Source: Portulaca oleracea (Eukaryota; Streptophyta; Magnoliopsida; Caryophyllales; Portulacaceae). Taken from it: DNA of 64,000 bases. The position numbers were made by a program, and so were the translations under genes. Each line of letters opens with the position of its first letter. Position 1 is the first letter of the stretch. Below the pieces are notes generated by a model that was not told the origin of the DNA, did not search any database, and saw only the letters and a program-made list of their open reading frames with translations. The stretch lies in contig CM055872.1 of NCBI GenBank assembly GCA_029582165.1, positions 33,940,261 through 34,004,260 of the forward strand, given 5' to 3'. Positions 9,524-21,375 of the stretch are shown here, one piece after another.

Positions 9524-10783
9524 GCAAATATTTCTTGACTTTATCAAAAGCAGATTGACATTGATCGTTCCATTCTACTTTGCTTCCTTTCTTTGGTTTC
9601 TTGAACAAAGGTTCACAGGTCATGGTGAGCTTTGAGATGAACCTACTGATGTACTGGACTCGTCCTAGGAAGCCTCTTATCTCCTTTTCTGTCCTGGGTG
9701 GTAGTAACTCCTGGATAGCCTTTATCTTTGAAGGATCAACTTCAATGCCCCGTTGGCTGACCACATAGCCTAGCAACTTCCCAGAGGTAACATCGAAGGT
9801 GCACTTTGCTGGATTGAGCCGCATCTTGTATTTGCGAAGTCGTAGAAAGAACTTGTGGAGGTTAGGAATATGCTCCTCCCTTATCTTGGACTTAAGAATC
9901 ATGTCATCCACATAAACTTCTACTTCTATATGCATCAAGTGTTGGCCGTCCTTTGGTATGTTGCGCCGACATTTTTGAGACCAAAAGGCATGACTACATA
10001 GTAGTATGTTCCCCATGGTGTGGTGAAGGAAATCTTCTCTATATCTTCTTATGCCATTTTTATTTGATTGTAACCGGCATATCCATCCACAAAGGATAAG
10101 AGCTCATGTCTGCAAGTGTTATCCACTAATACATCAATGTGAGATAGCGGGAAACTATCCTTGGGACTGGCTTTGTTAAGGTCTCGAAAGTCCACACACA
10201 TGCGCACTTTCCCGTCTTTCTTTGGCACTACGACGATATTAGCAATCCATTCAGGGTATTGAACTGCCTTGATAAATTTGGCGTTAAGCTGTTGGATTAC
10301 TTCTTCTTCAATTTTCTTAGCCCATTCAGGCTTGATCCTCCTAGCCTTCTGTCGAACCGGCTTTGTATTGGGGAGCAAAGGTATGGTGTGCTCCGCAATT
10401 TCCCTGCCAATCCCCAATATATCTTCGTAGGACCATGCGAACACATCTACAAACCCCTTGAGAATCTCTGTAAATGCTACCCGTTCTTCCGCTGTGAGTG
10501 AACTACCAAACTTCAACTCCCGAGGTTGTTCTTCCGTGCCCACATTTATGGTGATGGTGTCTTCCAACACCGCCATCTTATGCTCTTGTTCATTAGAAAA
10601 TTCTTTTAACGGTTCATTAAATTCTAGATTATTATTGGCGCAACAGTTCAGGGAAGAGGGGAAAGAAGAATCAGAGTAAGCACAAAGGTTCATATTATTG
10701 AATGCAGAAAGGAATACATCGCCAGCAGGCTCAAGACCAGACTCTCTTGACTCGAGACCCTTAGGACCTAACTCTATGTCCAT
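9524..10783 (-). pseudogene. E1 reverse transcriptase (broken)
   Basis: Minus-strand frames show the gypsy RT: a leader with EHTIPLLPNTKPVRQ, then VVPKKDGKVRMCVDFRDLN, SFVDGYAGYNQIKM, MPFGLKN, and the catalytic YVDD (VYVDDMILKS), followed by LGYVVSQRGIEVDP and the RT-RNase H linker RGFLGRVQYISRF. TAA at 10,049-10,051 splits it after QIKMA, and a frameshift around 9,950 separates the MPFGLKN part from the YVDD part. The enzyme would copy genomic RNA to DNA in the particle. The right TSD of the TR-GAG element ends at 9,523. Confidence 0.88.
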
Positions 10784-12052
10784 AGGAACTGACTATTCTA
10801 CAGATAAAACAAAGCTATTCTCCTCAGCATCGACTCATGAGACCGCTTTGACTTCTTCTTCTTCGGTGATCATGAGACTTAGATCAAAGCTTGGGTTGGA
10901 TAATGCAGCAATAACAGCGCCAACTTCAGACTCTTCTTCGACAGCTTCTTGTCCAAACAACATGTCAAATATGTTGCTCCCAGCGAGATGAGTCCATTCC
11001 AATGGTGACTGCTTGTCCCGAGCGGGGACAAAAATAGTAGCCATATGAATGGTGCAGTCATTGAAAAATTATAACCCAGCAACTTGAATTCCCTTGTTCT
11101 TCAGGTAGTATGGCTCGGGGAACCCATAGTAAGGGAAGTCATCACCTTTCCTAACAAACTGTCCATTCAGAGTGAGTGGATAGTGCTTCATTTGGAACAG
11201 GGTAGGAGGATTGTCCATCCTCTTTTGCTCAGCTATGGCTATCTTAGTGAGCCTAACTTCCTTCTCAGTTGGCTTGTACCTTAAGCTGAACCTTCCCTTC
11301 TGTTTAAATGTCTTGAACACCGGAGGAATTTTGTTTTTCGAGTTTCTTCCTAGCGGCATCCCGGGGAAGTACCCATGTCTCTTGAATATAGCGTGCACTT
11401 TGGGATTTGAGTAGGGATCGAAGTCAAAGGAAGCTTCATCCTGGCTCAAAGTTGCCACAAGTTCAAAGTTGTGAAGTTCTTCGTCCATGGAACTGTGTTC
11501 TACTTCAAGGGTCGCTTGCTTGGGAGTGAAGACAACATTGATGGATTCTCCCGAGATGGTGATGTCCTGACCTTGGACCAACATCTTTATCTTCTGGTGT
11601 AAGGTGGGTGCTATAGCGTTGCATTCATGAAGCCATGGCCTCCCTAGTAACAGATTGAAAGAGGCTGGAATGTCTAGCACTACGAAACTCCACATTCTGA
11701 GTGATATTGCCTGTAGTGATGGGCAATGTTATGGACCCTACCGACCTTCGAGGAGAATTGTCGTAAGCCCTGAGCTGTACACCATTTTAAGCCAAATGTT
11801 GTTGTCGGACTCCCAATTTCTGTGTAGTCCTCCAAGGGCACACATTCACAGCTGAACCATTGTCGACCAGAACCAGTGGGATAGTCTTGTTGGAGCATTA
11901 CACTGTAAGGTAGAGAACTTTGTTGTGGGATGCCCCTCCCTGAGGCAGATCTTCAATCCCAAAGGTGATAGTCCCCTGTTGGGTAGTCACATGAGCAACT
12001 AAAGATTCAGAAGTCGTCGTGGGAGGTACTGTTAATGCAGTAAGGGCATCCC
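10784..12052 (-). pseudogene. E1 aspartic protease and protease-RT linker (broken)
   Basis: A retropepsin-type active site, VDNGSAVNVCP, is readable near 11,835-11,870 on the minus strand, and the FNLLLGRPWLHE flap/hydrophobic motif near 11,630. Downstream comes a linker with DFPYYGFPEPYYL. Several frames are needed because of stops and frameshifts, including one directly after the gag stop at 12,053. The matching part of E2 (63,350-64,000) stays in a single frame, which shows these are secondary lesions. A Glu-rich stretch (TEEEEVKA) ends a small ORF at 10,835. Confidence 0.75.
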
Positions 12053-13813
12053 TCATCTTCTGTCTATGTGCTTGTGACGTGCATATGAGCTGCCAGATAG
12101 TAACTTCAGCTCTGGTTTTCTTGAGTTGTGTAAGGAGAGGATCTTCAGGAGGGGTGTGATGTCATCGCTAACCGTTGGCGTAGGATTAGAAACAGCCACT
12201 GGGGTGGTGGTGTTGCTATTGTTATGGCGGCCTGATGTAGTGAGAAATGCCACACCATCTGATGTTGGTGCATCTGTCTCCATCCATTCTGTTTCAGAGT
12301 GCTCATACTGATCATCGTCATCGCTATCGCAAATGCCGTGAATGAATAGGCAGTCATGAAGACCAAATACTTCGGGGATAGGTTGACCCGTTTCAACAAT
12401 CAAAGTGGAAGGATCAAAGCTACAAACTCCATGGAAGATTGCATTTGTATGCTCTAGCATTGGGTTACTTTGATTGTTAGGTTTCTGGGTAGCTTTTGGC
12501 ATGGGTAGTTTCCCATCCCTTATCATGTCTTCTATCTTATTCTTGAGAGTCCAGCATTTCTCAGTATCATGTCCCCGGTAACGATGATAACGACAAAATT
12601 GGTTAGCATCCCAATTTTTCCCTTTTATCGCCGACTCTTCTTTTGGCAAAGGTAGGACCAAAAAACCTTTCTTGACCAACCGATCAAGAGCTTGTAAATA
12701 AGAGACATCCAGTGGTATGTAAGCCTCATATTTTGGTATGATAGGCCCCTTGCGCTGGATAGAGTTAGTTTCCATAATCTTAGGAGGGTGGCTAGGCACA
12801 CTAGTAGCCCTCCTGTTAAAACTAGACCCCTTCCATCCAGGCGAAGCGGTCTTATCATTATGCATTGCCTCTAGTTGGACACAAATGTCCTTCAAGTAAT
12901 CAAAGTCTTTAATGACGTGGTATCCCAAGTGCTTGGATAAGCTGCCTTTCAGCCCCTGCTTGAAAGTAGACAACTGTAGGCGGAAAGGAATTGCCTCATT
13001 GATGTGAGACAGTTTGGTATGCCATCGCTCAAAGTAATCCAAGAAGGATTCGTCATCCCGTTGCTTCATGGTGGCTAAGTCATCCACCGTAGCTTGCTTC
13101 TTTTGGATGCTGCTGTAGTGATTAATGAAGGCTTTGAACAATTCATTCCAGTCAGCCTTCGTTTGGGGTGGTAAAGCGTGATACCATACCTTGGCTTCGC
13201 CATCTAGGGTGGATGGGAAGACAGTAGAGTATAAACCGACGTCAATCTGGTTTAATGGTGCTAGCCTCATGAACTCTTCAACGTGGTGAACTGGGTTCTC
13301 AGAGGGTTTGAACCTGATATTTGGCACCTCAACTTTATCAATTATCTTCAAAATTGGCTGGACAGGCAACAAAACTTCTAGATACTTGTCAGCTAAGGCT
13401 GGCACAGTGCTTATTGCTTTAGTAAGGCTTTCCAATTTCTGTTCAAGGGCTTTAACAACAGGGTCCTTTGTGAGCTTAGATGCCTCCGGGGTATTAACCT
13501 TTGTTTTGGATATCCCAATTCCTCCTGAATCTGAGGATGTCTTGATGATTTTAGGTTCAGATTCATACCCATGCATCTCTTCATCGTCTTCTTCAACATT
13601 CAACCCCAGCTTGGTATTAATCTTAGTGATGGCTTGCAGCATACCATCCATCACTTGTTGCTATTCATTCAGTCTTTTACTCATCTTCTGCTCCTGTTCT
13701 AAGTTATTAGTAAATACCAGAACTTGCATTTTAGTGTAAAGGTCGTCCAAATGTTTCGTGATGTTGGCTTTGGTGCTCTGGACTGGGACTTCCTGGAATT
13801 GCTCTCCAGACAT
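12053..13813 (-). pseudogene. E1 gag (one internal stop)
   Basis: ATG at 13,811-13,813 starts MSGEQFQE; the same start is found in E2. The ORF runs about 587 codons with one in-frame TAG at 13,661-13,663 and closes at TGA 12,053-12,055, where a frameshift relative to E2 severs it from protease. Domains: N-terminal coiled coil, retrotransposon Gag core (KPSENPVHHVEEFMRLAPL, AKVWYHALPP, FERWHTKLSHI, LSTFKQGL), and a CHHC knuckle (CRYHRYRGHDTEKC) typical of Tat Gags. It would encapsidate the RNA. Similarity to E2 gag is high by eye. Confidence 0.85.
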
Positions 13814-14728
13814 GGTGCAGTCACTGGTTGTAGATGGATCGTAGCAAGGGTTCGGAATCAAACGACCGGTTCGTGGACCTCGAATGCGGGCTCAGAGTCG
13901 ATCACCAATAATGCCTACATGGAAATTCAAAGTTAAGACACTCGATGGCATACTCCGACACATTCTACCCGATACATGTATGACCTAGATGACCTATATG
14001 ATCCTAACCGACTCGATACATATATGCAGACACAAGGGACTCACCTACTTTTGGGAGTGCATGACCTAACTCTATATGGACCTAAAAACAGAGTATTATA
14101 AAAGGGCCGAATAAAGTCAAACATAGCGAGCGGGTCATAAGTTGACAGGCTTTAGTCGGTGTTTCTCAATTCGGATGGACCCAATCCACAAGCCGACCGT
14201 TTTAAGGAGAATCCGTAACTTAGCCCAACAACTCAGACAGCTCAAACCATATTGGCTATTATGCGGGCTAGAATAATACTCGATGAGACCGACAACCTCT
14301 TTTTTTTAACCCTTTTCCTTTTTATGTTTTTGTTTTTTGGGAAAATGGATATTGTAAAGGACTTTCATGGTTGGGTTACATGGCCTACCGCATGCCTTCC
14401 CCTCGGTTCTCCATACCATAAGGTAAGAAGTTGGGGTATTGCTCAAGGAACTTCCGGGAAGCTTTTTGAGTGTGACACCGGGAGAGGAGCAACCAAATGC
14501 TTAGCGATGTAGAGTTCATCCTCATAGTAGTGGCCTCCCGCTCTCAAGGGAAATCCAAGTTATCCTAAATCGTCGCCATTGTGCTAACGTGTCAAAAGAC
14601 CCGATTATTGGCCCGGTATGCAAGGGATGCCTAAAAGAATAATAAAGTCGAGAAATAAATTAACTTCTCCCTTTTTCACTTTCAAATCAATTTGATTTTT
14701 TCAAGTTTTACCCTCTTTTTAAGTTTAA
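13814..14728 (-). other. E1 5' leader (untranslated)
   Basis: Non-coding stretch between primer site and gag. Landmarks shared with the E2 leader, on the element strand, are GGCCCTTTATAATAC, the GGGTCCATCCGAATTG region, and GGTGAGTCCCTTGTGTCTGC. The same landmarks allow recognition of the old antisense fragments at 48,401-49,450 and 52,020-52,960. No ORF of interest is seen. Confidence 0.6.
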
Positions 14729-14747
14729 GTCCCCAGTGGAGTTGCCA
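14729..14747 (-). other. E1 primer binding site (tRNA-Arg-like)
   Basis: On the element strand the sequence is TGGCAACTCCACTGGGGAC, three bases after the LTR. From memory it is close to the complement of a plant tRNA-Arg 3' end (two to three mismatches), the primer known for Ogre/Tat elements. E2 carries TGGCGACTCCACTGGGGAC at 60,134. Confidence 0.7.
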
Positions 14748-15014
14748 ATCTGTAGGACCTGGGGAAAAGGGTGAACCTTTTTCCATGATGCGCTACTTAA
14801 TTGATCGGGAGTCGACTAAGGTTGCTTAATCCTTAAATAAGGATATTTTTAATTTTCGAAATTCGTTTTCGGGGTGATGAAACTTTATTTATTTACAAAC
14901 CCGTTTTTATTATTTAAATTATCCACAATTACACAAATTAATTTAACAATAATTTAATCCCGAACCACTCACTAAATTCAAGCCCAAAGAGTAGTAAACG
15001 GGCCTCCAGAGGCT

Positions 15015-15121
15015 ACTAAAACCCACCTAGGTTTTAGCAGACGCTGGGATGGGCCGTTTGCATCCCTGGGCCAGAAGAAAATGGGTTGAAATTAATAAAA
15101 CCCGCCTAGGTTTTATTAATT
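15015..15121. repeat. Two palindromes of the AAAACC...GGTTTT family, downstream part of E1 LTR
   Basis: Copies at 15,015-15,037 (AAAACCCACCTAGGTTTT core) and 15,090-15,121 (AAAACCCGCCTAGGTTTT core, with AATTAAT/ATTAATT outer arms). Their centre runs in the opposite direction to the U3 copies. Confidence 0.85.
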
Positions 15122-15920
15122 TCTGGCCTATTTTCCTCGGGTCCAATCTCAAATTAGTGAAGGAAAATGAACTAAATTATTTTCTTAAATTATTTTATGC
15201 ATAAACGAATATTTTAAATAGTTAAACGAATTTATAAAATGTAAAAGAGCCACCAGGCGATTTAAGAAAATCGATAAACCATAAAAGTAATAAAAGAACT
15301 CTCGAATCCGCATGTTATAAAACGGACTCTACTAAAATCAAGATTGAAAAGAACGAGAGCGGGGAGAAGTTTGATTAATTTCGCGGAATTATTATTCGAA
15401 TCATGCAATATAAAAACAATGCGGTTATCATTTTACAAAAATGTGTACAAGTAACGGAATTAAAGAACAAATTACATGATTAATTACAATAATGTAAATA
15501 AAGAAATTGAGCCTTGTTTTAACGGTGGCGGATGCGATGACTTTAATCCCCTTTGAGTTGCCCTTGACTTGAAGCCCGGATGAGATGGTGTAAATGGTTT
15601 AGAAAAAGTGGTATGTGGATGGTTGTAGGGTGGTGATGAATGTGATTATGAGAGGATTAGAGGCATATGTCGATGATGAAATTTTGAGAGAATGGAAGTA
15701 TAATATGATGGAAATGAGAGTAATAGAATGTGAGTATAATGGTGGTGATTTTTGTGAGAGTTGTTGATGAAAGTTGAAGCAATGAGGGGAGAGTAAGTGT
15801 ATTAGATGATAGTTGTTGGTGAAATGAAGGTGGAATGGAGGGGGGTATTTATAGGTGAGGGATGAAGATTATGGAGGGAAGCCATGGGGGACATACCCGA
15901 CAAATCAAGCCCTCCGGAGG

Positions 15921-16203
15921 CTACAACCTAGGCGGGTTATAAGAAGTCAAGGGCAAAAGTCAACCACGTGGGGCTATGATCAGGGGATTACACATGCATG
16001 CAGATTTTGGCGCCAGCGCGTTTAAAACCTAGGCGGGTTATATGAATTATCAGCGCACGGATCGATGACGTGGAGCAAAACGGCGTCGTGCGCAGCTCTG
16101 CTTAAAACCTAGGCGGGTTTAAAGCTCCCTGGGCCGGAGCGCGCGTTTGGGCTTGCTCTGTGTGGGCCTGCTCACCTAAAATTAAAACCCCTCTGGGTTT
16201 TAA
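15921..16203. repeat. Four palindromes of the AAAACC...GGTTTT family, U3 of E1 LTR
   Basis: Copies at 15,921-15,942, 16,021-16,040, 16,101-16,123 and 16,180-16,203. Three share the centre CCTAGGCGGG; the fourth has CCCCTCTGGG. Each forms an 8-12 bp stem with a short loop. They are spaced 75-100 bp apart upstream of the TATA box. Confidence 0.85.
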
Positions 16204-16345
16204 CAATTTCATGTGGCCTGTTTTATTTTTCTTGGGCTCGGGTTATTGATCTTTTGGGCCCAATGACCCGTTTATCATTTGGCCCAAATGTTTTGCTGAT
16301 TTTGATGAGTCGGGATTATGCCGGTACAAATTCCGGTGTCTACAG

Positions 16346-16690
16346 CGTTGTCTTTGGGTCTATCCCAACAACGCTAGGTTTCCCGTGCCTCACCCCCACA
16401 CCTCACCCCAAGTTGTTGAGAACTTGCTTTGGAAGCCACCTTTTTCTGAGTTTGATCCTGAGCCTGAGCCTGAGCCTGAAATCCACCCTGACCCTCAACT
16501 CGAGCAACCTCAATTGGGCTATGAGGCGCGCTTTTGCGACCTCTAAACCTCCATTGAGCGAACCGAGCACCGTGTAAGCGAGTTGCGGGAGAGTTTTGCC
16601 GAGTATAGGGGCCAGTCTGACTTGCGTTTCGACCGTCTTGACGAGTCCATCGCTAACCTCACCGGCCTTATACAGGCCATGTTTGATTGA
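16346..16690 (+). pseudogene. C-terminal end of the Athila-type element's last ORF
   Basis: One frame is open from 16,346 to TGA at 16,688-16,690 except for TAA at 16,544-16,546. It shows a Pro/His-rich start, a (PE)4 repeat, and then a charged helical tail (VSELRESFAEY, RLDESIANLTGLIQAMF) that looks like a coiled coil. I do not recognise a named domain; the position behind pol matches the extra ORF of Athila elements. The beginning is lost at the E1 boundary. Confidence 0.45.
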
Positions 16691-18756
16691 ACTTCACCAC
16701 CACCAGGACCGACCCATACCAACGCTTCCCTACGGACCGAGGATCCTTGATCCTTTAGTTGCCCTTACCCTTCACCGTTGTCTTCTTTTTCTTGTTTCAT
16801 GCTTATTTTTCAGTTTTTAGTGTGATTTTCTTATTTTTGCATGTTTCTCTTATTTGTTTGTTCATAGTTTAGTATGCTCTCTAGTTTTTTTTAGCTTGTT
16901 TGTTTGAGTTTTTAGTGTGTTTTCCTTAGTTATTCTCAGTTTTTCTTTCTAGTTTTCTTCTAAATTTTTCTTTTAAAATTGCATCCACCTAGATTGCATT
17001 AGTTAGAGGCATATGGATTTCCCTTTTATTTCTTTTCTTAGTTTATTTCTTTTTCTTTCTTTTGCATCCACTTATTCAAAAATCCAAAAAAATCAGAAAA
17101 ATTAGAAAAAGACCAAAAAAAAATTAGAAAAGACAGAAACCAAAAAACAAATATAGGATAGGTTTAGGATTAAAACCGGAAACACCTTCGGTGATGATTT
17201 GTAAACCTTTCTTACTTTCAGTTTAACTTGCTTCGCTTAGAAAAGTCTAGATGAGATCTCAAAAGTTTTGGAAACCTTTTCCTTCAAATCTTCTGATTTT
17301 GAGTCAAGTTATGAAAGTTGTATCATCCTGCTTTGACTATCTTGGAAAGTATAAATGTGCGTGCCGCAAATCTTTTGGCTAAGTTTAGTTGATTGAGATC
17401 CATCCCGTGAGTCCACATTGCCTAAACTTTGAATTGATCACTTTTATCAATTCCATGATTACCTGAGTGACTCACCCTTTAGTTGCATCTCTAGAACTTG
17501 CTTCGCATCTTACTTGAGACTACATATTTGCATTGCACGCTGTGACAAAGTGATTAAGACATTCATTTTATTTTGTTAAACTACATAGCCAAATAGCCTC
17601 CATTTCATTATATTTACCGTTCTTTTTGCCCCACCTAGCCTTTATTTATCTTTCTTTCAAGATTGAGCCCTAACAATACAAGCCTTGGCCTTTGATATTC
17701 GGTGTCCCTTTGTCTTGCTTGGTTGAATGAGAGTTTGTCGTTTTTTTGGAAGGAACAGTTGATTTGGTGTGTTTGTGAACAAAAATATGAAGTTTGGGAG
17801 AGATTGTGCTTATTGTTTCAAGTTAGGAGAAACTGAAAGTCCCACCCGTTGAATAATTAGTTTTTGGTTATGTTGTTCTTATATTATATCGATGTCAAAG
17901 TTATAATTCCACAGTTTTTTTCTCCCCGATCACCAACAAAAAAAAACAAGAAAAAAAGAAGTATAAAATTTAAAAAAAAAAAAGAGTTCCAAAAGAAAAG
18001 GGTGATTAAGGAGATTCCATTTAAAGTTCTGAAAGCCTTGACCTGGTTGTATTCAGTTGAGATGTTTCATATTGTTGAGGGTGAAAGGTGAATTTCCTTG
18101 CATACATCTAGCAAGAAGGAGAGTTGAGAGTGTTATTCTCATTGAAAATCAATCCAAGCATGTCTCTTAGCTCCTCATTCCCAAATTTTTACCACTCATT
18201 TCCCCTAACCTAAGCCCCATTATAACCCGAAAAAGTCCTTTTGATTGTCACTTGTGCATTGCATACAAGTAGTGGAGAGCGAGGTTCTTACCAAGCTTAT
18301 TGCAGTTTGTTTCTATTGGTTTGAGTATGAGAAAAATCCACATACATATTCAAATTTGAGTGATTGAGTGTTTTTATTCTTTCCTATGTGAGGTTTGCTC
18401 TTTTTGACTGACTTATGTCTATAACCAACCGCGCATATTTGCACTATTCTTAAGACTGTTGGCAGATTTATGCTTCTAAAGTACTTGTTCTCTCCTTTTT
18501 GGTTTCGAAATTTCTTCCATTCTCTTTTGAACTGAGTTTTGTTCTTGTCCAGACCGATCTTTGTGCTTACTTGTTGAATTGATGTGTTAGAATGGTTAGC
18601 CTGAGGGGGTGTTAAGATTTTGTTCTTGTAACCCTATCGAAAACTCTTTCCGCTTCTTTTTCTTCTTAGGTTATGTTTTTCCTATTTGAGCCCTAATCCT
18701 CCTGCTTTTAATTCTGACTTGCTTGGGGACAAGTAAGAGCTAAGCATGGGGGGATT
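16691..18756 (+). other. Non-coding 3' region of the Athila-type element, with purine tract
   Basis: No gene. T-rich stretches dominate (16,780-17,100), followed by an A-rich block (17,935-17,995). The end, about 18,724-18,756, is GGGGACAAGTAAGAGC and then GCATGGGGGGATT, the likely plus-strand primer tract. Confidence 0.5.
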
Positions 18757-19676
18757 TGATAAGTCGTTTTTATATAGAGTTTTTAGGGCTCAAAACATGT
18801 CAGTTTCATGCTTTTTATATCCGAAATCCCGTATTTTTATGTCAATTTCTGTGATTTATACACTTGTTCACGAGATTGGTGTGTTTTGCAGGAATTAAAG
18901 AAATTATATCAAAAAGCATGGAAAGTTGAAAGAAAAATGGGAAAAATCAAAGAAAATAAAAAAAGAGTTGAAGAGGAAGAAGGGAAAGAAGAGAAGCGGC
19001 CCAGATCGCCACGGCCAAGTCCAGCTGAGACGGAACGACAAAGCGTGGCCAACGTTCTCAAAACGCAGCCAGTGCCTTATCCAGAGACTCTGATAACCGA
19101 GAAAGAGCAAAACGCTATCAGCGCTTTTTGGGAGATGCCAGCGCCCAGACACGGAAGATCCCTACTTTTGAACTAAACGCAGCCATAATGAATCGGAGTC
19201 TTGAATTGGAAGACGTAGATTGAATAGGTTTAGAAAGTAGTTAGACATAATGATTCTTGCCTATGGTCAATTTATAATCAGTTCTTTATCTTTTGGTTGG
19301 ATTAAATAGTTAGAAATAATGTTTAGTTTAATCACTGTAACTCACTTCGGATCGAAAGATCGATGTGATAAGGCCTAGCGAGATTATAGATCCCGAATTA
19401 TCTTGTTACCTGCACCAGGACTGTTGATAATTTGATTGATTGACTAGAGTGGACTCCCCTGAACGCTTTTAATTAATTGGTTAAACCCTAAAAATTCCTG
19501 CTTTCTTAGTTTAGTTTTAGAAAACCTTACCACAACCCTTGGATCGACCTAGCATTCTTTATAGCAAACTAGTTCAGTGCGTGGTTGAACGCAAATCCCT
19601 GAGAGAGAACGATATTTTATTACTACACAGACCCGTACACTTACGGTACATAGATACCTATTAGTTTTAGGTCTCT
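18757..19676 (+). repeat. Athila-type 3' LTR
   Basis: Starts TGATAAGTCGTTTTTATATAG. It includes a purine-rich coding-like stretch (18,895-19,175) and ends near the GTACACTTACGGTACATAG segment. No second copy is in the window. The end coordinate is estimated from where Tat-leader-like sequence (AGTCATCACATAGG) resumes. Confidence 0.55.
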
Positions 19677-21139
19677 AAGTCATCACATAGGCATTTGCAT
19701 TTTAGGAAGTCTCATATAAAATTTAGGGCATGTAGACCCATGTCGTGAGTAAGTCTTTTCCTTAAGTCAGCATATAGAAGTCTTGCATCCTACAAAGTCT
19801 CATGTAGGTCAATAAGCACGTTCAAACCCATGTCCTGGGTGAGTCTCTCCTGAGTCATCATATAAGTGTTTTACATTTTAGGAAGTCCATATAGGTCATT
19901 TAGGTCATACGTGCATTGGGATGGTTTTTTTTCCCCCTTCTTTTGTGTAGTGTCAAGGTCAAGGTCTGAGCCAACAATAAAGGGAGGATTGGGGCGATAG
20001 GAAATTCTACAACTACAATAGATATGAGGACATGACGAAAAAAATTGTTGGACTTTGAATAATAAGATTGAGGACATGATCCAGTTAGGGAACTGCCTCT
20101 ACCAAAAGCAGCACACAAGGTCAAATAGAACGTGAGTTCCCTATACTAAGACAAGGAGGGCACACCAAAAGGAGCTTTAGAGTTAGCTACAGTCCTGGTT
20201 GACAAGCATTTCATTTCTGGAGTCTATTAGAGTTAAGAGTCAGTTCTTAATCCATTCCTTGAGTTCAATTGTTCTTGTTGCTATTTATTCAAATAGAATT
20301 TCATGCTTGTGTTTTTGAGCTGAGTTGAAAAGTTCTCTCATATATCCACCATCCTTACAAACCAAGTCTGGCAAATTCATCTTCTCTTAACTTTCCATGG
20401 TGTCATACACTTCATTCCCATCCTTTAGTTTCTTGAATCCAGGGTTAGAGAGATAAAGAGAGAAGTTCAAAAAAAAAGAGTGATTAAAAAAAAGAGTGAA
20501 AAACTATAGAGTGGCCAGTTTGAAAACCTCATTGAACCAAACCGAGCAAAAGGAGAAAATGAAGTCGATGAGAGAAGTCAGCATGTACCCTCATCTAATG
20601 GGCTGAGTAAAAGGAGAGAAAGTCATCAGGAAAGACCAAGTCCAATAACCTCTCTAAAGCGGAACGCTCCTCATTAGAAATCCCGCAGCTTAACCAAATG
20701 TGTTGAGGATAGGGGGCTTTCACCCCACATTCATTTCAACATCCACATTACTTTCATCTGTTCATCCAACTTACCACCTATCATTTACATTTATAGCCTT
20801 TTCCATCAAACTTCAACCTTTTCAAAACCCTTTCATTCATTTAACCAAATCCAAAAGGCGTGTTATGATTGAAGGAGAATAGGAGGCAATCCGTGAAGGA
20901 GTTAAAAAAAAGGGAGATTCAAAAGAAAAGAGTTCAAAAAAAAAGCTATAACCAAAAAAAAAAAAGGTGAGAGGGATAGCGAAAAAAATAGAGAAAGACA
21001 ACAAAAAAAAAGTTGAAAAGGAAGAGCAAAAAACATAGAGAAGCAAAAGGAGAAGAGAATAAGAAGCTAGAAGGCAGAGAGTCATGCACACCAGAATAAT
21101 CTAGTAATTATATGGAAGGACCGAGTGAACGTAGCACGG

Positions 21140-21375
21140 TACACTCGGTAAAAATATGCATTCAAGGTGGAAAAATATGCATTCAAGGTGGGAAAAACTT
21201 CATATGCATCCAAGTTGGGAAAATATCCAAGTTGGGAAATTATCATGATACACTCATATCATGATAACTCTGCTTCCAAGGTTGGAAAAATTGCATCGCG
21301 TAAAGGAAAATATGCATCCAAGTTGGAAAAATATCCAAGTTGAGAAATTATCATGTCGTACAGTCCTAACACGGT
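21140..21375 (+). repeat. Degenerate tandem repeat, ATGCATCCAAGTTGGGAAAA type
   Basis: About eight variants of a 20-30 bp unit built on ATGCAT[TC]CAAG.TGG.AAAA and ATCCAAGTTG.GAAATTATCATG, bracketed by two copies of CGGTACACTCGGT (about 21,137 and 21,371). Confidence 0.7.

Larger units (their letters stand above)
1..16344 (-). mobile_element. Giant Ty3/gypsy Tat-type LTR retrotransposon E1 (left end off-window)
   Basis: Read on the minus strand the order is LTR (14,751-16,344), primer site, leader, gag, protease, RT, RNase H, second RNase H, integrase, which is the Ty3/gypsy order. The Tat assignment rests on the double RNase H, a tRNA-Arg-like primer site, a CHHC gag knuckle, and extra genes between integrase and the 3' LTR, all known from Tat/Ogre/Grande/Retand relatives. 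No second LTR is seen before base 1, so the 3' LTR should lie to the left. Without the nested insertion at 5,421-9,518 the visible part is already about 12 kb. All ORFs carry stops or frameshifts, so it is dead. Assigning bases 1-3,228 to this element is inference from position. Confidence 0.75.
14751..16344 (-). repeat. E1 5' LTR (1,594 bp)
   Basis: On the element strand it begins TGTAGACACCGGAATT and ends GGTCCTACA. The plus-strand TATTTATA at 15,846-15,853 is the TATA box of the element. Four palindromes lie upstream of it (15,921-16,203) and two in the downstream part (15,015-15,037 and 15,090-15,121). The LTR shares its ends, TATA box and general layout with the E2 LTR at 58,612-60,130. 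Confidence 0.88.
16345..19676 (+). mobile_element. 3' part of an Athila-type Ty3/gypsy element (5' part missing)
   Basis: It comprises the end of an ORF, a long T-rich non-coding stretch, a purine tract (GGGGACAAG ... GCATGGGGGGATT) and an LTR beginning TGATAAGTCG at 18,757. The GGGGACAAG-to-purine-tract arrangement before TGATAA is typical of Athila/Calypso-like elements. Its left part is replaced by E1, so either E1 jumped into it (remainder then lies left of the window) or it is truncated. The right boundary is uncertain by about 30 bp. Confidence 0.6.

Noticed and set aside
16254..16577. 107-codon plus ORF over the E1/Athila border
   Set aside because: Crosses an LTR boundary in a different frame from the coherent Athila ORF; rich in Leu-Ser repeats from the (PE)n coding repeat read out of frame.
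18808..19176. 122-codon ORF inside the Athila-type LTR
   Set aside because: Purine-rich Lys/Glu translation typical of that LTR; not known as a gene.
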